Shown here one piece after another: positions 1 through 8,632 of a stretch of DNA of 64,000 bases; the first letter of the stretch is position 1, and the number at the start of each line of letters is the position of its first letter. A model generated the notes under the pieces. The model saw nothing but the letters and a program-made list of their open reading frames with translations, did no database searches and was not told the DNA's origin. Source of the stretch: Actinomyces marmotae (GTDB lineage Bacteria > Actinomycetota > Actinomycetes > Actinomycetales > Actinomycetaceae); the NCBI RefSeq assembly GCF_013177295.1, contig NZ_CP053642.1, positions 930,001 through 994,000 on the forward strand, given 5' to 3'. A program made the position numbers and the translations under genes.

Positions 1-1
1 C

Positions 2-865
2 GTCGGCGTCGCCATGATCACGCCCTTCACCCCCGAGGGTGAGATCGACGTCCCCGCCGCCCAGTCGCTGGCCGTCTCCCTGGTCGACGACGGCGCCGAC
101 CTCATCCTCCTGGCCGGGACCACCGGGGAGGCCCCCACCACCCACCTGCCCGAGAAGCAGACCCTCCTGCGCGAGGTCAAGGACGCCCTCGCCGGGCGCG
201 CCATGCTGATGGCCGGCGCCGGCTCCAACGACACCGCTCACGCCGTGCGCATCGGCGTGGGCAGCCAGGCCGCGGGCGCCGAGGGCCTGCTCATCAACGC
301 CCCCTACTACAACCGCCCCAGCCAGGAGGGCGTCTACCAGCACATCATGGCCGTCGTCGAGGCCACCGACCTGCCGGTCATGATCTACGACATCCCCGGC
401 CGCACCGGTGTGCGCATCCTCGATGACACCCTCTCCCGCCTGGCCGAGCACCCCCGCGTGCTGGCCGTCAAGGACGCCACTGGCGATGTCGAGCAGGGCT
501 TCCGCCGCATGGAGGCAACCGGCCTGGAGTACTACTCGGGGGATGACGGCCTCAACTTCGCCTGGCTCGCCCACGGCGCCAGCGGCGTCATCTCAGTGGT
601 GGCCCATGCGGATGCCCACTCCTGGCGCGAGATGATCACCGAGGTCGATGAGGGGGACCTCGCCGGGGCCCGCGCCGTCGCCCAGCGCATGCGCCCGCTC
701 GTCGGTGCCATCATGGGAGGTGGCCAGGGGGCCGTCATGGCCAAGGAGGCCCTCCTCCTCCAGGGGCGCATCCCCAGCGCCGCCCTGCGCCTGCCGCTCG
801 TGCGCGCCTCCGCCGAGGAGGTCGAGGCCCTCAGCGCGGTCCTGGCCGCCTCCGGCCTTCTGTAA
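2..865 (+). CDS. dapA: 4-hydroxy-tetrahydrodipicolinate synthase (5' end outside window)
   Basis: This cytosolic enzyme condenses pyruvate with aspartate semialdehyde, the first committed step towards diaminopimelate and lysine. The window opens inside the gene: the frame already reads VGVA before the first ATG at 14. Family members begin about a dozen residues earlier, so the true start lies to the left. Counting from that ATG, the pyruvate-binding GTTGE loop is at residues 35-39, the proton-relay Tyr125 lies in YDIPGRTG, and the Schiff-base Lys153 lies in AVKDATGD. The C-terminus is complete. An aldo/keto reductase follows 57 bp downstream on the same strand and may be cotranscribed. Confidence 0.95.
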   Translation, partial: VGVAMITPFTPEGEIDVPAAQSLAVSLVDDGADLILLAGTTGEAPTTHLPEKQTLLREVKDALAGRAMLMAGAGSNDTAHAVRIGVGSQAAGAEGLLINAPYYNRPSQEGVYQHIMAVVEATDLPVMIYDIPGRTGVRILDDTLSRLAEHPRVLAVKDATGDVEQGFRRMEATGLEYYSGDDGLNFAWLAHGASGVISVVAHADAHSWREMITEVDEGDLAGARAVAQRMRPLVGAIMGGGQGAVMAKEALLLQGRIPSAALRLPLVRASAEEVEALSAVLAASGLL

Positions 866-922
866 GAGCCCCACCACGGCGAGAGTCACCGCGGCAACCG
901 CCTCACCGCGAGGGAGATCCTC

Positions 923-1801
923 ATGACCGCTCCATCCGCCCCTGAGATCCCCACCACCACCCTCAACAACGGCGTCGCCATGCCGGTGATCGGCTACGGC
1001 GTCTTCCGCACCCCGCCCGAGGAGACCGAGCAGGCCGTGCGCGAGGCCATCGAGGTCGGCTACCGCTCGATCGACACCGCTCAGGCGTACCGCAACGAGG
1101 AGGGCGTGGGGGCAGCCGTCGCCGCCTGCGGCATTCCCCGCGAGGACCTGTTCCTCACCACGAAGGTCTGGTTCTCCAACGCCGGCGAGGACACGGCCGC
1201 CCGCTCGATCGACGCCTCCCTGCGACGCCTGGGCACCGACTACGTCGACCTCCTCCTCGTTCACCAGCCCTTCGGCGACTACTACGGCACCTACCGCGCC
1301 ATGGAGACCGCCCTCAAGGCCGGCAAGGCCCGCGCCATCGGCGTGTCCAACTTCTTCCCGGACCGCTTCGTCGACCTGGCGCTGAACGTCGATGTCGCCC
1401 CGGCCGTCAACCAGATGGAGACCCACGTCTTCAACCAGCAGGCGTCCTCCCGCCCCTGGTACGCCAAGCACGGCACCGCCCTGGAGTCCTGGGGGCCGCT
1501 CGCCCAGGGCCGCAAGGGCATCTTCACCCACCCGGTGCTCACCGCCATCGGGCAGGCCCATGGCAAAACCGCCGCCCAGGTGGCCCTGCGCTACCTGCTG
1601 CAGCGCGATGTCATCATCATCCCCAAGTCTGCGCGCCGCGACCGCATGGTCGCCAACCTCGACATCCTCGACTTCTGCCTGGCAGGGGAGGAGATGGGCG
1701 CCATCGCCGCCCTCGACGAGGCGACGCCCCTGACCACCAACCACTATGACCCCGAGTTCGCCCTGGGCCTCATGGAGCGCTACCGCCTCCCCAGGGACTG
1801 A
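923..1801 (+). CDS. aldo/keto reductase (2,5-diketo-gluconate reductase type)
   Basis: This is a soluble NADPH-dependent carbonyl reductase of 292 residues, the usual length for an (alpha/beta)8 aldo/keto reductase. The full catalytic tetrad is visible: Asp51 and Tyr56 in SIDTAQAY, Lys81 in TTKVW and His114 in LLVHQP. The IGVSNF segment and an IIPKSARRDR cofactor-phosphate motif follow, as in the DkgA/DkgB subgroup. The start is fixed by AGGGAG at 911-916, six bases before the ATG. The physiological substrate cannot be read from sequence. It lies just after dapA and converges on an acyl-CoA synthetase gene across paired hairpins. Confidence 0.92.
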   Translation: MTAPSAPEIPTTTLNNGVAMPVIGYGVFRTPPEETEQAVREAIEVGYRSIDTAQAYRNEEGVGAAVAACGIPREDLFLTTKVWFSNAGEDTAARSIDASLRRLGTDYVDLLLVHQPFGDYYGTYRAMETALKAGKARAIGVSNFFPDRFVDLALNVDVAPAVNQMETHVFNQQASSRPWYAKHGTALESWGPLAQGRKGIFTHPVLTAIGQAHGKTAAQVALRYLLQRDVIIIPKSARRDRMVANLDILDFCLAGEEMGAIAALDEATPLTTNHYDPEFALGLMERYRLPRD

Positions 1802-1826
1802 CCGGGCTCACCGGGCTGGCAGGGCT

Positions 1827-1930
1827 GGGGCCGCGGGCCGTCGACGGCCCCGGTCAACCAGCGGGGGCCAGTCGGCCGCGGGCCGCTGATCGTCATCGGT
1901 CTGGGCGCGCCCTCGCTGATGGGCGCGCCC
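1827..1930. terminator. paired hairpins between convergent genes
   Basis: There are two strong inverted repeats in the 130-bp gap between the converging reductase and acyl-CoA synthetase genes. GGGCCG/CGGCCC at 1835-1850 has a TCGA loop. A ten-base palindrome, GGGCGCGCCC, occurs at 1903-1912 and again at 1921-1930, so the copies can pair as a 10-bp stem with an 8-base loop. Neither is followed by a T tract. A bidirectional terminator is inferred from position and symmetry. Confidence 0.6.
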
Positions 1931-1931
1931 C

Positions 1932-3737
1932 TCACTGATCGGACTGGGGCCCCTGGCCTCCCGCGCCCTCGCCCCGGACGGCCATGATCTGGTCGCGCAC
2001 CGCGCGGCGCAGCACCTTGCCGATCATCGAGCGGGGGAGCTCGGACAGGATCGCGATCTCACGGGGGAGGGCGTAATGGGAGAGCGTCCGCTCGGCCCAC
2101 GCGCGCACCTGCTCCAGGGTGACGGTCTGCCCCTCATGGGGGACGATCGCCGCCACCACGCGCTCATCGCCAACGCGGCTGGGCACGCCCACCACGGCCA
2201 CGTCGGCGATCTCCGGCATGGAGCGCACGGCGGCCTCCACCTCGGTGGGGTAGATGTTGAAGCCGCCGGAGATGATGAGCTCCTTGCGGCGGTCGGCGAT
2301 GACGTAGAAGCCGTCGGCCTCCTGGCGCACGAGGTCACCGGTGCGCAGCCAGCCGCCGGGCAGCATGACGGCCTCGGTCTCCTCGGGGTCGTGCCAATAG
2401 CCGGCGAAGACCTGGGGGCCGCGGACCACGAGCTCGCCGACCTCGCCGGGCGCGACCTCGACCTCGGGGGCCTCCGGGTCCACGAGCCGCACCTCGGTCG
2501 ACGGGTAGGGGACCCCCAGCGCCCCCGCGCGCCGTTCAGGGGAGATGGGATTGCCCAGGATGATGGGGGAGGTCTCGGTCATCCCATAGCCCTCGATGAT
2601 GACCCCGCCCGTGGCCTCCTCCCAGGCCTGCGCCACCGCCTTGGGATTCGCGGCCGCCCCGCACACCGCCACCGAGCAACTCGACAGGTCCGCGCCAGTG
2701 GCCTTGGCCCGGGCGAGGATCCGGTCGAACATGACCGGCACGCCCGGGAAGAAGGTGGCGGGCCGCCGCTTCCAGGCCGTCAGCACCATGTCCGCGCTGA
2801 ACTTGGGCAGCACCACCTGGGTGGCCGCCATGCCAACGGCGCACAGTAGGTTGAGGGACAGCCCGAAGGCGTGGAAGAAGGGCAGCACCGCGTAGAAGGT
2901 CTCGCGGCCCGGCGCGCAGGCCCGTGAGGCCCACTCCAGGCTCATCTCGGCGTTGGAGCGCAGGTTCGCATGGGTGAGCCGCACGGCCTTGGGGGTTCCC
3001 GTGGTGCCGCCGGTGTACAGGAGCACGGCGGCGTCGTCGACGCCGGGCAGTGGGTGGCTCGCGGGAAGCAGGGGGGAGGCGGCCATGAGGTCGTCCCAGG
3101 AGCGCACGCCCGCGGGCACCCGCCCGCGCAGCTCGTGGCGCTGGGAGCGGGCGGCTGCCACCGGCAGCTTGAGGGCGAGGCGGCTCGCCAGGGGCAGCCG
3201 GCGCGAAAGGTCGACGCTGAGGACCTGCCGGCCCTCCAGCGAGGCCTCGGCCAGCGATCCGGTGGCCGCCACGACCCGGGCGATCGTCTTCTCCCAGGCG
3301 ATGATGACCCCGCCCTGATGGATCTCGATCTGCTCGCGGATCTGGGCGGCCGGGGCCAGGGGGTTGTGCTCGGCGACGATCGCGCCGATCCGCCAGGCCG
3401 CGTAGGCGAGGACGACGTGCTGGGGGCAGTTAGGCAGGATGAGGCCGACGACGTCGCCGGCCCGCACCCCCAGGCCCCGCAGCGCCTCCGCGGCTCGGGC
3501 CACCTGGCGGGCCAGCCGCTCATAGGTGGTGGTGGCGCCCAGGAAGTCCAGGGCCACCCGGTCCGGGTAGTCGCGCGCGGCGTCGTCGAGCATCCGGGAC
3601 AGCGGCTCGGTGATGGGCGGGATCGTCGCCGCCACGCCCGGGGCGTAGTGCGGCCGGCTCGCCCGCCCGGGCGCCGAGGCCCCTGGGCCGGTGGTCTGAG
3701 GGGCCGGCGCGGCGGGGCCGACCTGGTCCTGATCCAC
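1932..3737 (-). CDS. long-chain fatty-acid-CoA ligase (AMP-forming)
   Basis: This ANL-superfamily enzyme of 601 residues activates a carboxylic acid to an acyl-adenylate and transfers it to CoA. Landmarks are the P-loop YTGGTTGTPK at 241-250, GYGMTETS at 383-390, the hinge GD at 467-468 followed by the ADRRKELIISGG core (about 481-492), and Lys574 in GKVLRR, the adenylation lysine. The N-terminal 45 residues are a Pro/Ala-rich extension. Translation starts at GTG, with GAGGAGG six bases upstream. The FadD type is closest in motif content, but chain-length preference is not readable. A HelR-like helicase gene lies 59 bp upstream on the same strand. Confidence 0.92.
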   Translation of the reverse strand: MDQDQVGPAAPAPQTTGPGASAPGRASRPHYAPGVAATIPPITEPLSRMLDDAARDYPDRVALDFLGATTTYERLARQVARAAEALRGLGVRAGDVVGLILPNCPQHVVLAYAAWRIGAIVAEHNPLAPAAQIREQIEIHQGGVIIAWEKTIARVVAATGSLAEASLEGRQVLSVDLSRRLPLASRLALKLPVAAARSQRHELRGRVPAGVRSWDDLMAASPLLPASHPLPGVDDAAVLLYTGGTTGTPKAVRLTHANLRSNAEMSLEWASRACAPGRETFYAVLPFFHAFGLSLNLLCAVGMAATQVVLPKFSADMVLTAWKRRPATFFPGVPVMFDRILARAKATGADLSSCSVAVCGAAANPKAVAQAWEEATGGVIIEGYGMTETSPIILGNPISPERRAGALGVPYPSTEVRLVDPEAPEVEVAPGEVGELVVRGPQVFAGYWHDPEETEAVMLPGGWLRTGDLVRQEADGFYVIADRRKELIISGGFNIYPTEVEAAVRSMPEIADVAVVGVPSRVGDERVVAAIVPHEGQTVTLEQVRAWAERTLSHYALPREIAILSELPRSMIGKVLRRAVRDQIMAVRGEGAGGQGPQSDQ

Positions 3738-3796
3738 TCGTCCTCCTCGTGTTGGTCGGCGCCGCCAGGCGCGGCGCGCTCCTACGCAACCGTAAC

Positions 3797-6373
3797 CTAC
3801 GGTGCCGTAAGTCCGCTCGGCAGTGGCTCGGAGGAGACCACGCGCAGGCGGCGGGTCGGGCGGGTCATGGCCACGTACAGGTCGCCCGGACTCGTCCGGC
3901 CGATCCGGCCCGGCTCCACGAGCACGACGACGTCGAACTCCAGGCCCTTGGACATCACCGGGCCCATGACCGCCAGGCGTGAACGCAGCACGTCCCCGCC
4001 CGGCGCCTCCATCGCGGCGGCCAGCGCGGCATCGGCCGCCAGGCGCGCGGCCCAGAGCTCGGGATCGGGCGCGATGACGGCGATCCGGCCCCCCTCGGGG
4101 CCCACCGCCTCATCGAGCGCCGCCATCTCCTCGCGCACCGCCGTCAGGACCGCCCCCTCGAGAGCGGCGCCCCCGGCGCCCTCCGCCCGGCCCACGTGAT
4201 CCACCCGCAGGCAGTCCGGCAAATCGCGAACCGAGGACACGGGGTAGACCGGTGGCTGCCCCAGCGAGGCCGCCGTCGCGTCCGCGGCCTCCATGACCGT
4301 GGCCGGGGTGCGGTAGCACACGGTGAGGACCTCCTCGCGCAGCGGCGTCGAGCCCTCCCGCGGGACGCGCCGCCCCCGGCCTCCGCGCCGCCCGCGCTGG
4401 TGATGACCTCCCCGGGGGCTCCTCCCGCCATCCGCCGACGGGCTCGTGCCCAGCGCCCGCAGGGCCTGCCCCCAACTCGACGGTGCCGTCGGCCCCGAGT
4501 ACTGCGCCAGGTCGCCCACCACTGTGAAGGAGCGCACCGGGCAGCGCCGCGCCAGCGCGCGCCAGGCCATCGCCCCCAGCTCCTGCGCCTCGTCGACGAC
4601 GACGTGCCCGTACGTCCAGCCCCGATCCGCCCGGGCGCGCTCGGCGAGGGTGAGGGAGGGGCCGTGGTCGGCGACGCGGTCGGCCAGCATCTCAGCCGTC
4701 ACGATCCCGCCGCCCAGCTCCTGGGACTCGATCGCCTCGGCGGCGTAGGCCACCAGCTCCTCGCGGCGGCGCGCCTCCAAGCGGGCCCGCTGCGCCTGGG
4801 CGTCGTCACTGGGGCCCAGCAACTCGGCGAGCTCGTCGATGAGCGGGATGTCCGCGGGCGTCAACTCGGAACCGGGCGAGCGGCGCAGGGCCTGGCGCTC
4901 GGCGCCAGTGAGCTCGGGGGCCAGGCGCTCCAGCAGGGCCGGGCGCGCCCACAGGCGCTCCAGGAGGCCCTGCGGCGTTGTCGGCATCCAGCACAGGTTG
5001 ATCTCCCGGCGGGCGTCGCGCGAGGTGCGGATATCCTCGCGGATCCACGCGCGCGTCTCGGGGTCCGAGGCGTCCTGGCGGGTCGTGGCGGCGAACTGGT
5101 CCGTCAGGCGCTCCAGCAGCCACAGCACGAAGGGCTCGCGGGCCAGGTTGTGCGGCTTGCCGCCGCGCCGCGCCCGTGACATCGCCTCTCGCACGTCGTC
5201 GGGCCTCAGCTCCAGCGCCGTTCCCTCCACCACGATCGGCCGCGGCCCGTCCGGCACGCGCTGGAGGGCCTTGACCGCCCGGGCCAGCACCCGGGCCCAC
5301 ACGGCCCGCCCCTTGATCTCCGCGGTGACGGCGCTCTCGGTGCCGCGCGCCCGGATCCCGGGCACCAGGTCTCCGATGGTGGTGGAGACCACGCCCGTCT
5401 CTCCCAGCGAGGGCAGCACCTGCTCCACATAGCGCAGGAAGGTCCGCGAGGGGCCCACCAGCAGCACCCCGGAGCGCTCCAGGCGCTCGCGCTCGGCGTA
5501 GAAGAGGTAGGCCACCCGGTGCAGCGCCACCGCCGTCTTGCCCGTGCCCGGCCCGCCCTGGACCACGAGCACCCCCGTGCCCGGAGCCGTGACGATCCGG
5601 TCCTGCTCGGCCTGGATCGTCGCGACGATATCCCCCATGCGGCCATCGCGGGCCGCCGACATCGCCGCCAGGAGCGCCCCCTCGCCCTGGAGCCCCTCCG
5701 CGGCCAGGCCCGCCGACCGCCCGCCGACGGCCCGAGCGCCACCGAGGGCCGAGACATCGATGAGTTCGTCCTCCACTCCCAGGACGCGCCGGGCGCGCGT
5801 ATCGATGTGCCTGCGCCGCACCAGCCCCATCGGCTCCGAGGCGGTCGCCTGGTAGAAGGCCCTGGCCAAGGGTGCCCGCCAGTCCAGGACCACCTCGCGG
5901 CGGGCGGCGTCGTGCAGTCCGATCCTGCCCACGTAGTGCCGCGCGGGCCCGCCGACGGCGCCAGCCGTGCCCGCCCCATCCCCCGGGGCCGGGCCGCCCG
6001 CGCCCTCGGCATCCCCGCCGCTCCCACCCTCCTCGGGGGCGACAGGGTCGCCGGCGCGCATGTCCATCCGCCCGAAGACCAGGCGCTCCTCGACGCCCTC
6101 CAGGGTGGAGATCAGGCCCGAGTAATGAACGGCGTAGGCGTCGCGCTCGCCCCGGGACTGATGGGTGCCGCTCGCGCCGCGCGCCTCGGTGCGGATCAGG
6201 GCAGACCTGGCCTCGGCGAGCCGGCGGTCGAGCTCTCCGTAGGCGGTGTCCACCACCCGCTGCTCGACAGCGATCTCGCGCTCACGGGCCGCCTCCTGCG
6301 GGCCCTGGTCGGCGGGGAGCGCCGCGGGGGCGGGATCTGGCGAAACCTGGGGGGACCGGCTCGACGTGCTCAC
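3797..6373 (-). CDS. helR: HelD/HelR-type superfamily I helicase acting on RNA polymerase
   Basis: HelD-family ATPases bind stalled RNA polymerase, open its clamp and release it; the actinobacterial HelR branch also gives rifamycin tolerance. The 858-residue protein has the family order: an N-terminal charged coiled coil (about 28-100), a conserved block with YVGRIGLHD and VLDWRAPLARAFYQ, Walker A GGPGTGKT at 273-280, VVVDEAQELG, VVGDLAQYS, and a C-terminal MSKGLEFDVVVL...YVAMTRPTRRL segment. Residues about 640-676 carry an unusual Arg/Gly/Ser-rich insertion before the conserved TVCYRTP. The start is GTG. Assignment to HelR rather than generic HelD is an inference from phylum and domain order. 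Confidence 0.85.
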   Translation of the reverse strand: MSTSSRSPQVSPDPAPAALPADQGPQEAAREREIAVEQRVVDTAYGELDRRLAEARSALIRTEARGASGTHQSRGERDAYAVHYSGLISTLEGVEERLVFGRMDMRAGDPVAPEEGGSGGDAEGAGGPAPGDGAGTAGAVGGPARHYVGRIGLHDAARREVVLDWRAPLARAFYQATASEPMGLVRRRHIDTRARRVLGVEDELIDVSALGGARAVGGRSAGLAAEGLQGEGALLAAMSAARDGRMGDIVATIQAEQDRIVTAPGTGVLVVQGGPGTGKTAVALHRVAYLFYAERERLERSGVLLVGPSRTFLRYVEQVLPSLGETGVVSTTIGDLVPGIRARGTESAVTAEIKGRAVWARVLARAVKALQRVPDGPRPIVVEGTALELRPDDVREAMSRARRGGKPHNLAREPFVLWLLERLTDQFAATTRQDASDPETRAWIREDIRTSRDARREINLCWMPTTPQGLLERLWARPALLERLAPELTGAERQALRRSPGSELTPADIPLIDELAELLGPSDDAQAQRARLEARRREELVAYAAEAIESQELGGGIVTAEMLADRVADHGPSLTLAERARADRGWTYGHVVVDEAQELGAMAWRALARRCPVRSFTVVGDLAQYSGPTAPSSWGQALRALGTSPSADGGRSPRGGHHQRGRRGGRGRRVPREGSTPLREEVLTVCYRTPATVMEAADATAASLGQPPVYPVSSVRDLPDCLRVDHVGRAEGAGGAALEGAVLTAVREEMAALDEAVGPEGGRIAVIAPDPELWAARLAADAALAAAMEAPGGDVLRSRLAVMGPVMSKGLEFDVVVLVEPGRIGRTSPGDLYVAMTRPTRRLRVVSSEPLPSGLTAP

Positions 6374-6745
6374 GGGGCCTCACTGGGATCAATGACGGAT
6401 ATGACGGGCCGCGGGGCGGCCCAGCGCGCTTCCGGGCGGGCCCGGGCGCGCTGCGGTGGTTCGTGGACCTCCGATGCGCCCGCAGCACAGGGGCGTCCAT
6501 TATTCTCCTCGTAGGGGCGCCGTGGCGCGGCCCGGGCGACGCCCACCGCGAACACGCCCGTCATCCGCGCGGTGCTCCCGGGAACGGGCCGGGCGCGAGC
6601 GGCGCGGGAACACTCCGGGGCTCCAGCGCGTTGGCTCTTGAGGCGCCCCTCGCCTGGAGCGATGCGGCGCTCCCCTCCTGCCCTCCCAGGGCAGCCGGGC
6701 AAGCATCATCACAAATGTGACGACGATCACGAGAGGAGACCAGGG
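6374..6745. other. 372-bp divergent intergenic region
   Basis: This gap separates the divergent helicase and PAC2-family genes and should hold both promoters. It is GC-rich with only short AT patches (ATTATT near 6501, CACAAATGTGA near 6710). On the minus strand, a GAGGAG ribosome-binding sequence precedes an ATG at 6500 that opens a 72-codon frame running into the helicase start (see findings). A CRP-like half-site pair lies at 6716-6731. No RNA gene or clear sigma-70 promoter is recognised. Confidence 0.4.
6716..6731. promoter_or_regulatory. CRP/GlxR-like operator candidate
   Basis: TGTGA-N6-TCACG matches nine of ten defined positions of the TGTGA-N6-TCACA site used by CRP-family regulators, including actinobacterial GlxR. 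It abuts the ribosome-binding site (GAGAGGAG, 6731-6738) of the PAC2 gene, so a bound regulator would sit at or after the transcription start and most simply repress. This rests on sequence match alone. Confidence 0.3.
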
Positions 6746-7660
6746 ATGATCCAACCGCCGCTCTACACCTTCGCCAACCTGACGCGCCCCATCGCCCCGC
6801 GCGTCCTCCTCCACCACTTCGACGGCGCCATGGACGCGGGTCACGCCGGGGCGCTGGCGGTCGAGCAGCTGCTCCTCGCCCTCCCGCACGAGCGCTTGGC
6901 CACCTTCGACGTCGACGGGATCATCGACTACCGGGCCCGCCGGCCCGTCGCGCGCTTCGAGTCCCGCCAGTTCACCAACGTGGAGATGCCCAGCCTCGTC
7001 CTGGACCTCCTCACCGACGACGACGGTGCCCAGCTTCTGCTCCTCCATGGCGCCGAACCGGACTACCGCTGGCAGGAGATCGCCGGCGCCATCACTCACC
7101 TGGCCGTCTCGCTGGGTGCCGGCCAGGCCATCAGCATCTACGGGCTGCCCCTGGCCGTGCCCCACACTCGCCCCACTTTCATCCACCAGCATGGAAGCCG
7201 CCTCGATCTGCTGCCCGAGCAGCCTGATTTCTTCGGCACCGTCGAGATCCCCAGCACCTTCGCCACCTACATGGAGGTCCGGTTGGGCCAGGCTGGGCTC
7301 GACTCCCGCGGGCTGGCCGCGGGCATCCCGCACTACGTCGCCCGTGACGACTACCCGGCCGGCGCCTCAGCGCTGCTGGCCGCGGTCGCCGATGCCGCCG
7401 GGCTCGCCCTGCCCCTGGGCGACCTCGAGGCCGCCGCCAGCCTCAACAGGCTCGAGATCGACGCCGAGGCCTCCCAGCAGCCCGAGGTCACCGCGATCGT
7501 CAACGCCCTGGAGGCGCAGTACGACGCCCTGGCCCCGAGCAAGGACGCCGATGGCGTCGGCGAACTCGCCTCCCTGCTCGACCTGCCCAGCGCCGATGAG
7601 ATCGGCGCGCGCCTTGAGGCCTTCCTTGAGACGAAGGACCCCGGTCACAACCAGTCCTGA
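6746..7660 (+). CDS. PAC2-family protein (proteasome assembly chaperone-like)
   Basis: This 304-residue protein belongs to the PAC2 (ATP-grasp-like) family, widespread in actinobacteria and related to eukaryotic and archaeal proteasome-assembly chaperones. Typical stretches are FDGAMDAGHAG near residue 26, the ATFDVDGIIDYRARRP block (about 52-67), and IYGLPLAVPHTRP. The ATG at 6746 is set by GAGAGGAG seven bases upstream. Upstream in-frame ATGs would add arginine/proline-rich sequence unlike the family. The last 100 residues are a helical, acidic region. No proteasome gene is in view, and the bacterial role of PAC2 proteins is not established. Confidence 0.85.
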   Translation: MIQPPLYTFANLTRPIAPRVLLHHFDGAMDAGHAGALAVEQLLLALPHERLATFDVDGIIDYRARRPVARFESRQFTNVEMPSLVLDLLTDDDGAQLLLLHGAEPDYRWQEIAGAITHLAVSLGAGQAISIYGLPLAVPHTRPTFIHQHGSRLDLLPEQPDFFGTVEIPSTFATYMEVRLGQAGLDSRGLAAGIPHYVARDDYPAGASALLAAVADAAGLALPLGDLEAAASLNRLEIDAEASQQPEVTAIVNALEAQYDALAPSKDADGVGELASLLDLPSADEIGARLEAFLETKDPGHNQS

Positions 7661-7688
7661 TCCCGGGGCGGGGGAGCCGGGGGCCGGC

Positions 7689-8549
7689 TCAGCGCCCGCG
7701 AGGCGCCAGGGCGTCCGCGCCCCACGTGCGCACCGGCAGTGGCAGCCGTCGCACCGCCCGCTCGACCGCCTCCTCCTCAGCCGGTCCGAAGGGCTCGCGG
7801 CGCGCCACGATCACCACATTGCCCTGGCGCTTGCCGCGGGCCACTGCCGGATCGGCCACCACGAGGACCCCGCCGAAGAGGCGGGAGGCCGCCTCCAGCT
7901 CACCATGGGCCTGCTCGCGCGGCATCGCCGGTGAGTTCGCCAGGAGCAGCCCGCCATCGGCCAGCGCCTCGCGGCAGCCCCTCAGGAAGGCCTCGTCTCG
8001 GCAGGACGCGGGCACCTGCCCGGCGGCGAACACGTCGCGCACGATGACATCCCACTCGCCGGCGCGCAGCCCGGGCACCACTCGCGCCGCGTCGCCCACG
8101 CGGATCCGCAGCCGTGGCGAGCGCGGGAGGTCGAACCACTCCCGCACGCTTCCCGCCAGGATCTCGTCGATCTCCACTGCCGTCTGCGTCGAGCCCGGCC
8201 GGGTGGCGTCCCAGGCGCGCGCCAGCGCGCAGCCCGCCCCGCCCAGGTGCAGGGCGTGGACCGGCGCGCCGGGCCCGCGCGCCGCGCCCACCGGCCCGGT
8301 CCCGGTCAGCGCGTTGAGCACGGCCTCCATCTGCTGCTGGTACTCGAAGTCCAGGTGCGCCGGATCGCGCAGGTCGATCCACGACGACTCCGTCCCGTCG
8401 AGGAGGAGGAGCACGCCTGACTCGCGCACCTGCAACTCCGCCACGGCTAAGGACGTGGGCACCGGTCCCACCGGGAGGGATGCCAGTGAGCGCGCGGGGG
8501 AGCGCGCCGCGCGCCGTCGATCGCCGCTCCGGGTCTGCTTGCGTGTCAC
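7689..8549 (-). CDS. spermidine-synthase-like class I methyltransferase-fold protein
   Basis: This 286-residue protein has the Rossmann core of polyamine aminopropyltransferases. HLGGAGCALARAW stands for the glycine-rich nucleotide loop, TAVEID for the ribose-binding acidic strand, and WDVIVRDVF for the strand carrying the catalytic Asp. The usual DxxDP that follows in true spermidine synthases is absent (it reads RDVFAAGQVP), so aminopropyl transfer is doubtful and another SAM-type substrate is possible. The N-terminus is Arg-rich and the start (GTG) is uncertain. It converges with the PAC2 gene 28 bp away and diverges from dinB. Confidence 0.75.
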   Translation of the reverse strand: MTRKQTRSGDRRRAARSPARSLASLPVGPVPTSLAVAELQVRESGVLLLLDGTESSWIDLRDPAHLDFEYQQQMEAVLNALTGTGPVGAARGPGAPVHALHLGGAGCALARAWDATRPGSTQTAVEIDEILAGSVREWFDLPRSPRLRIRVGDAARVVPGLRAGEWDVIVRDVFAAGQVPASCRDEAFLRGCREALADGGLLLANSPAMPREQAHGELEAASRLFGGVLVVADPAVARGKRQGNVVIVARREPFGPAEEEAVERAVRRLPLPVRTWGADALAPRGR

Positions 8550-8632
8550 AGGAGCACGCTAGCCTGAGGCCGTCACGAGCACGATCGGATCAGCGGGGCG
8601 CCGCGCGGGGCGCCGGCGGGGGAGGAGGGCCC

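Noticed and set aside
593..1744. Long antisense open frame under dapA and the aldo/keto reductase
   Set aside because: Same GC-shadow effect; glycine-rich, no recognisable family, fully overlapped by well-supported genes.
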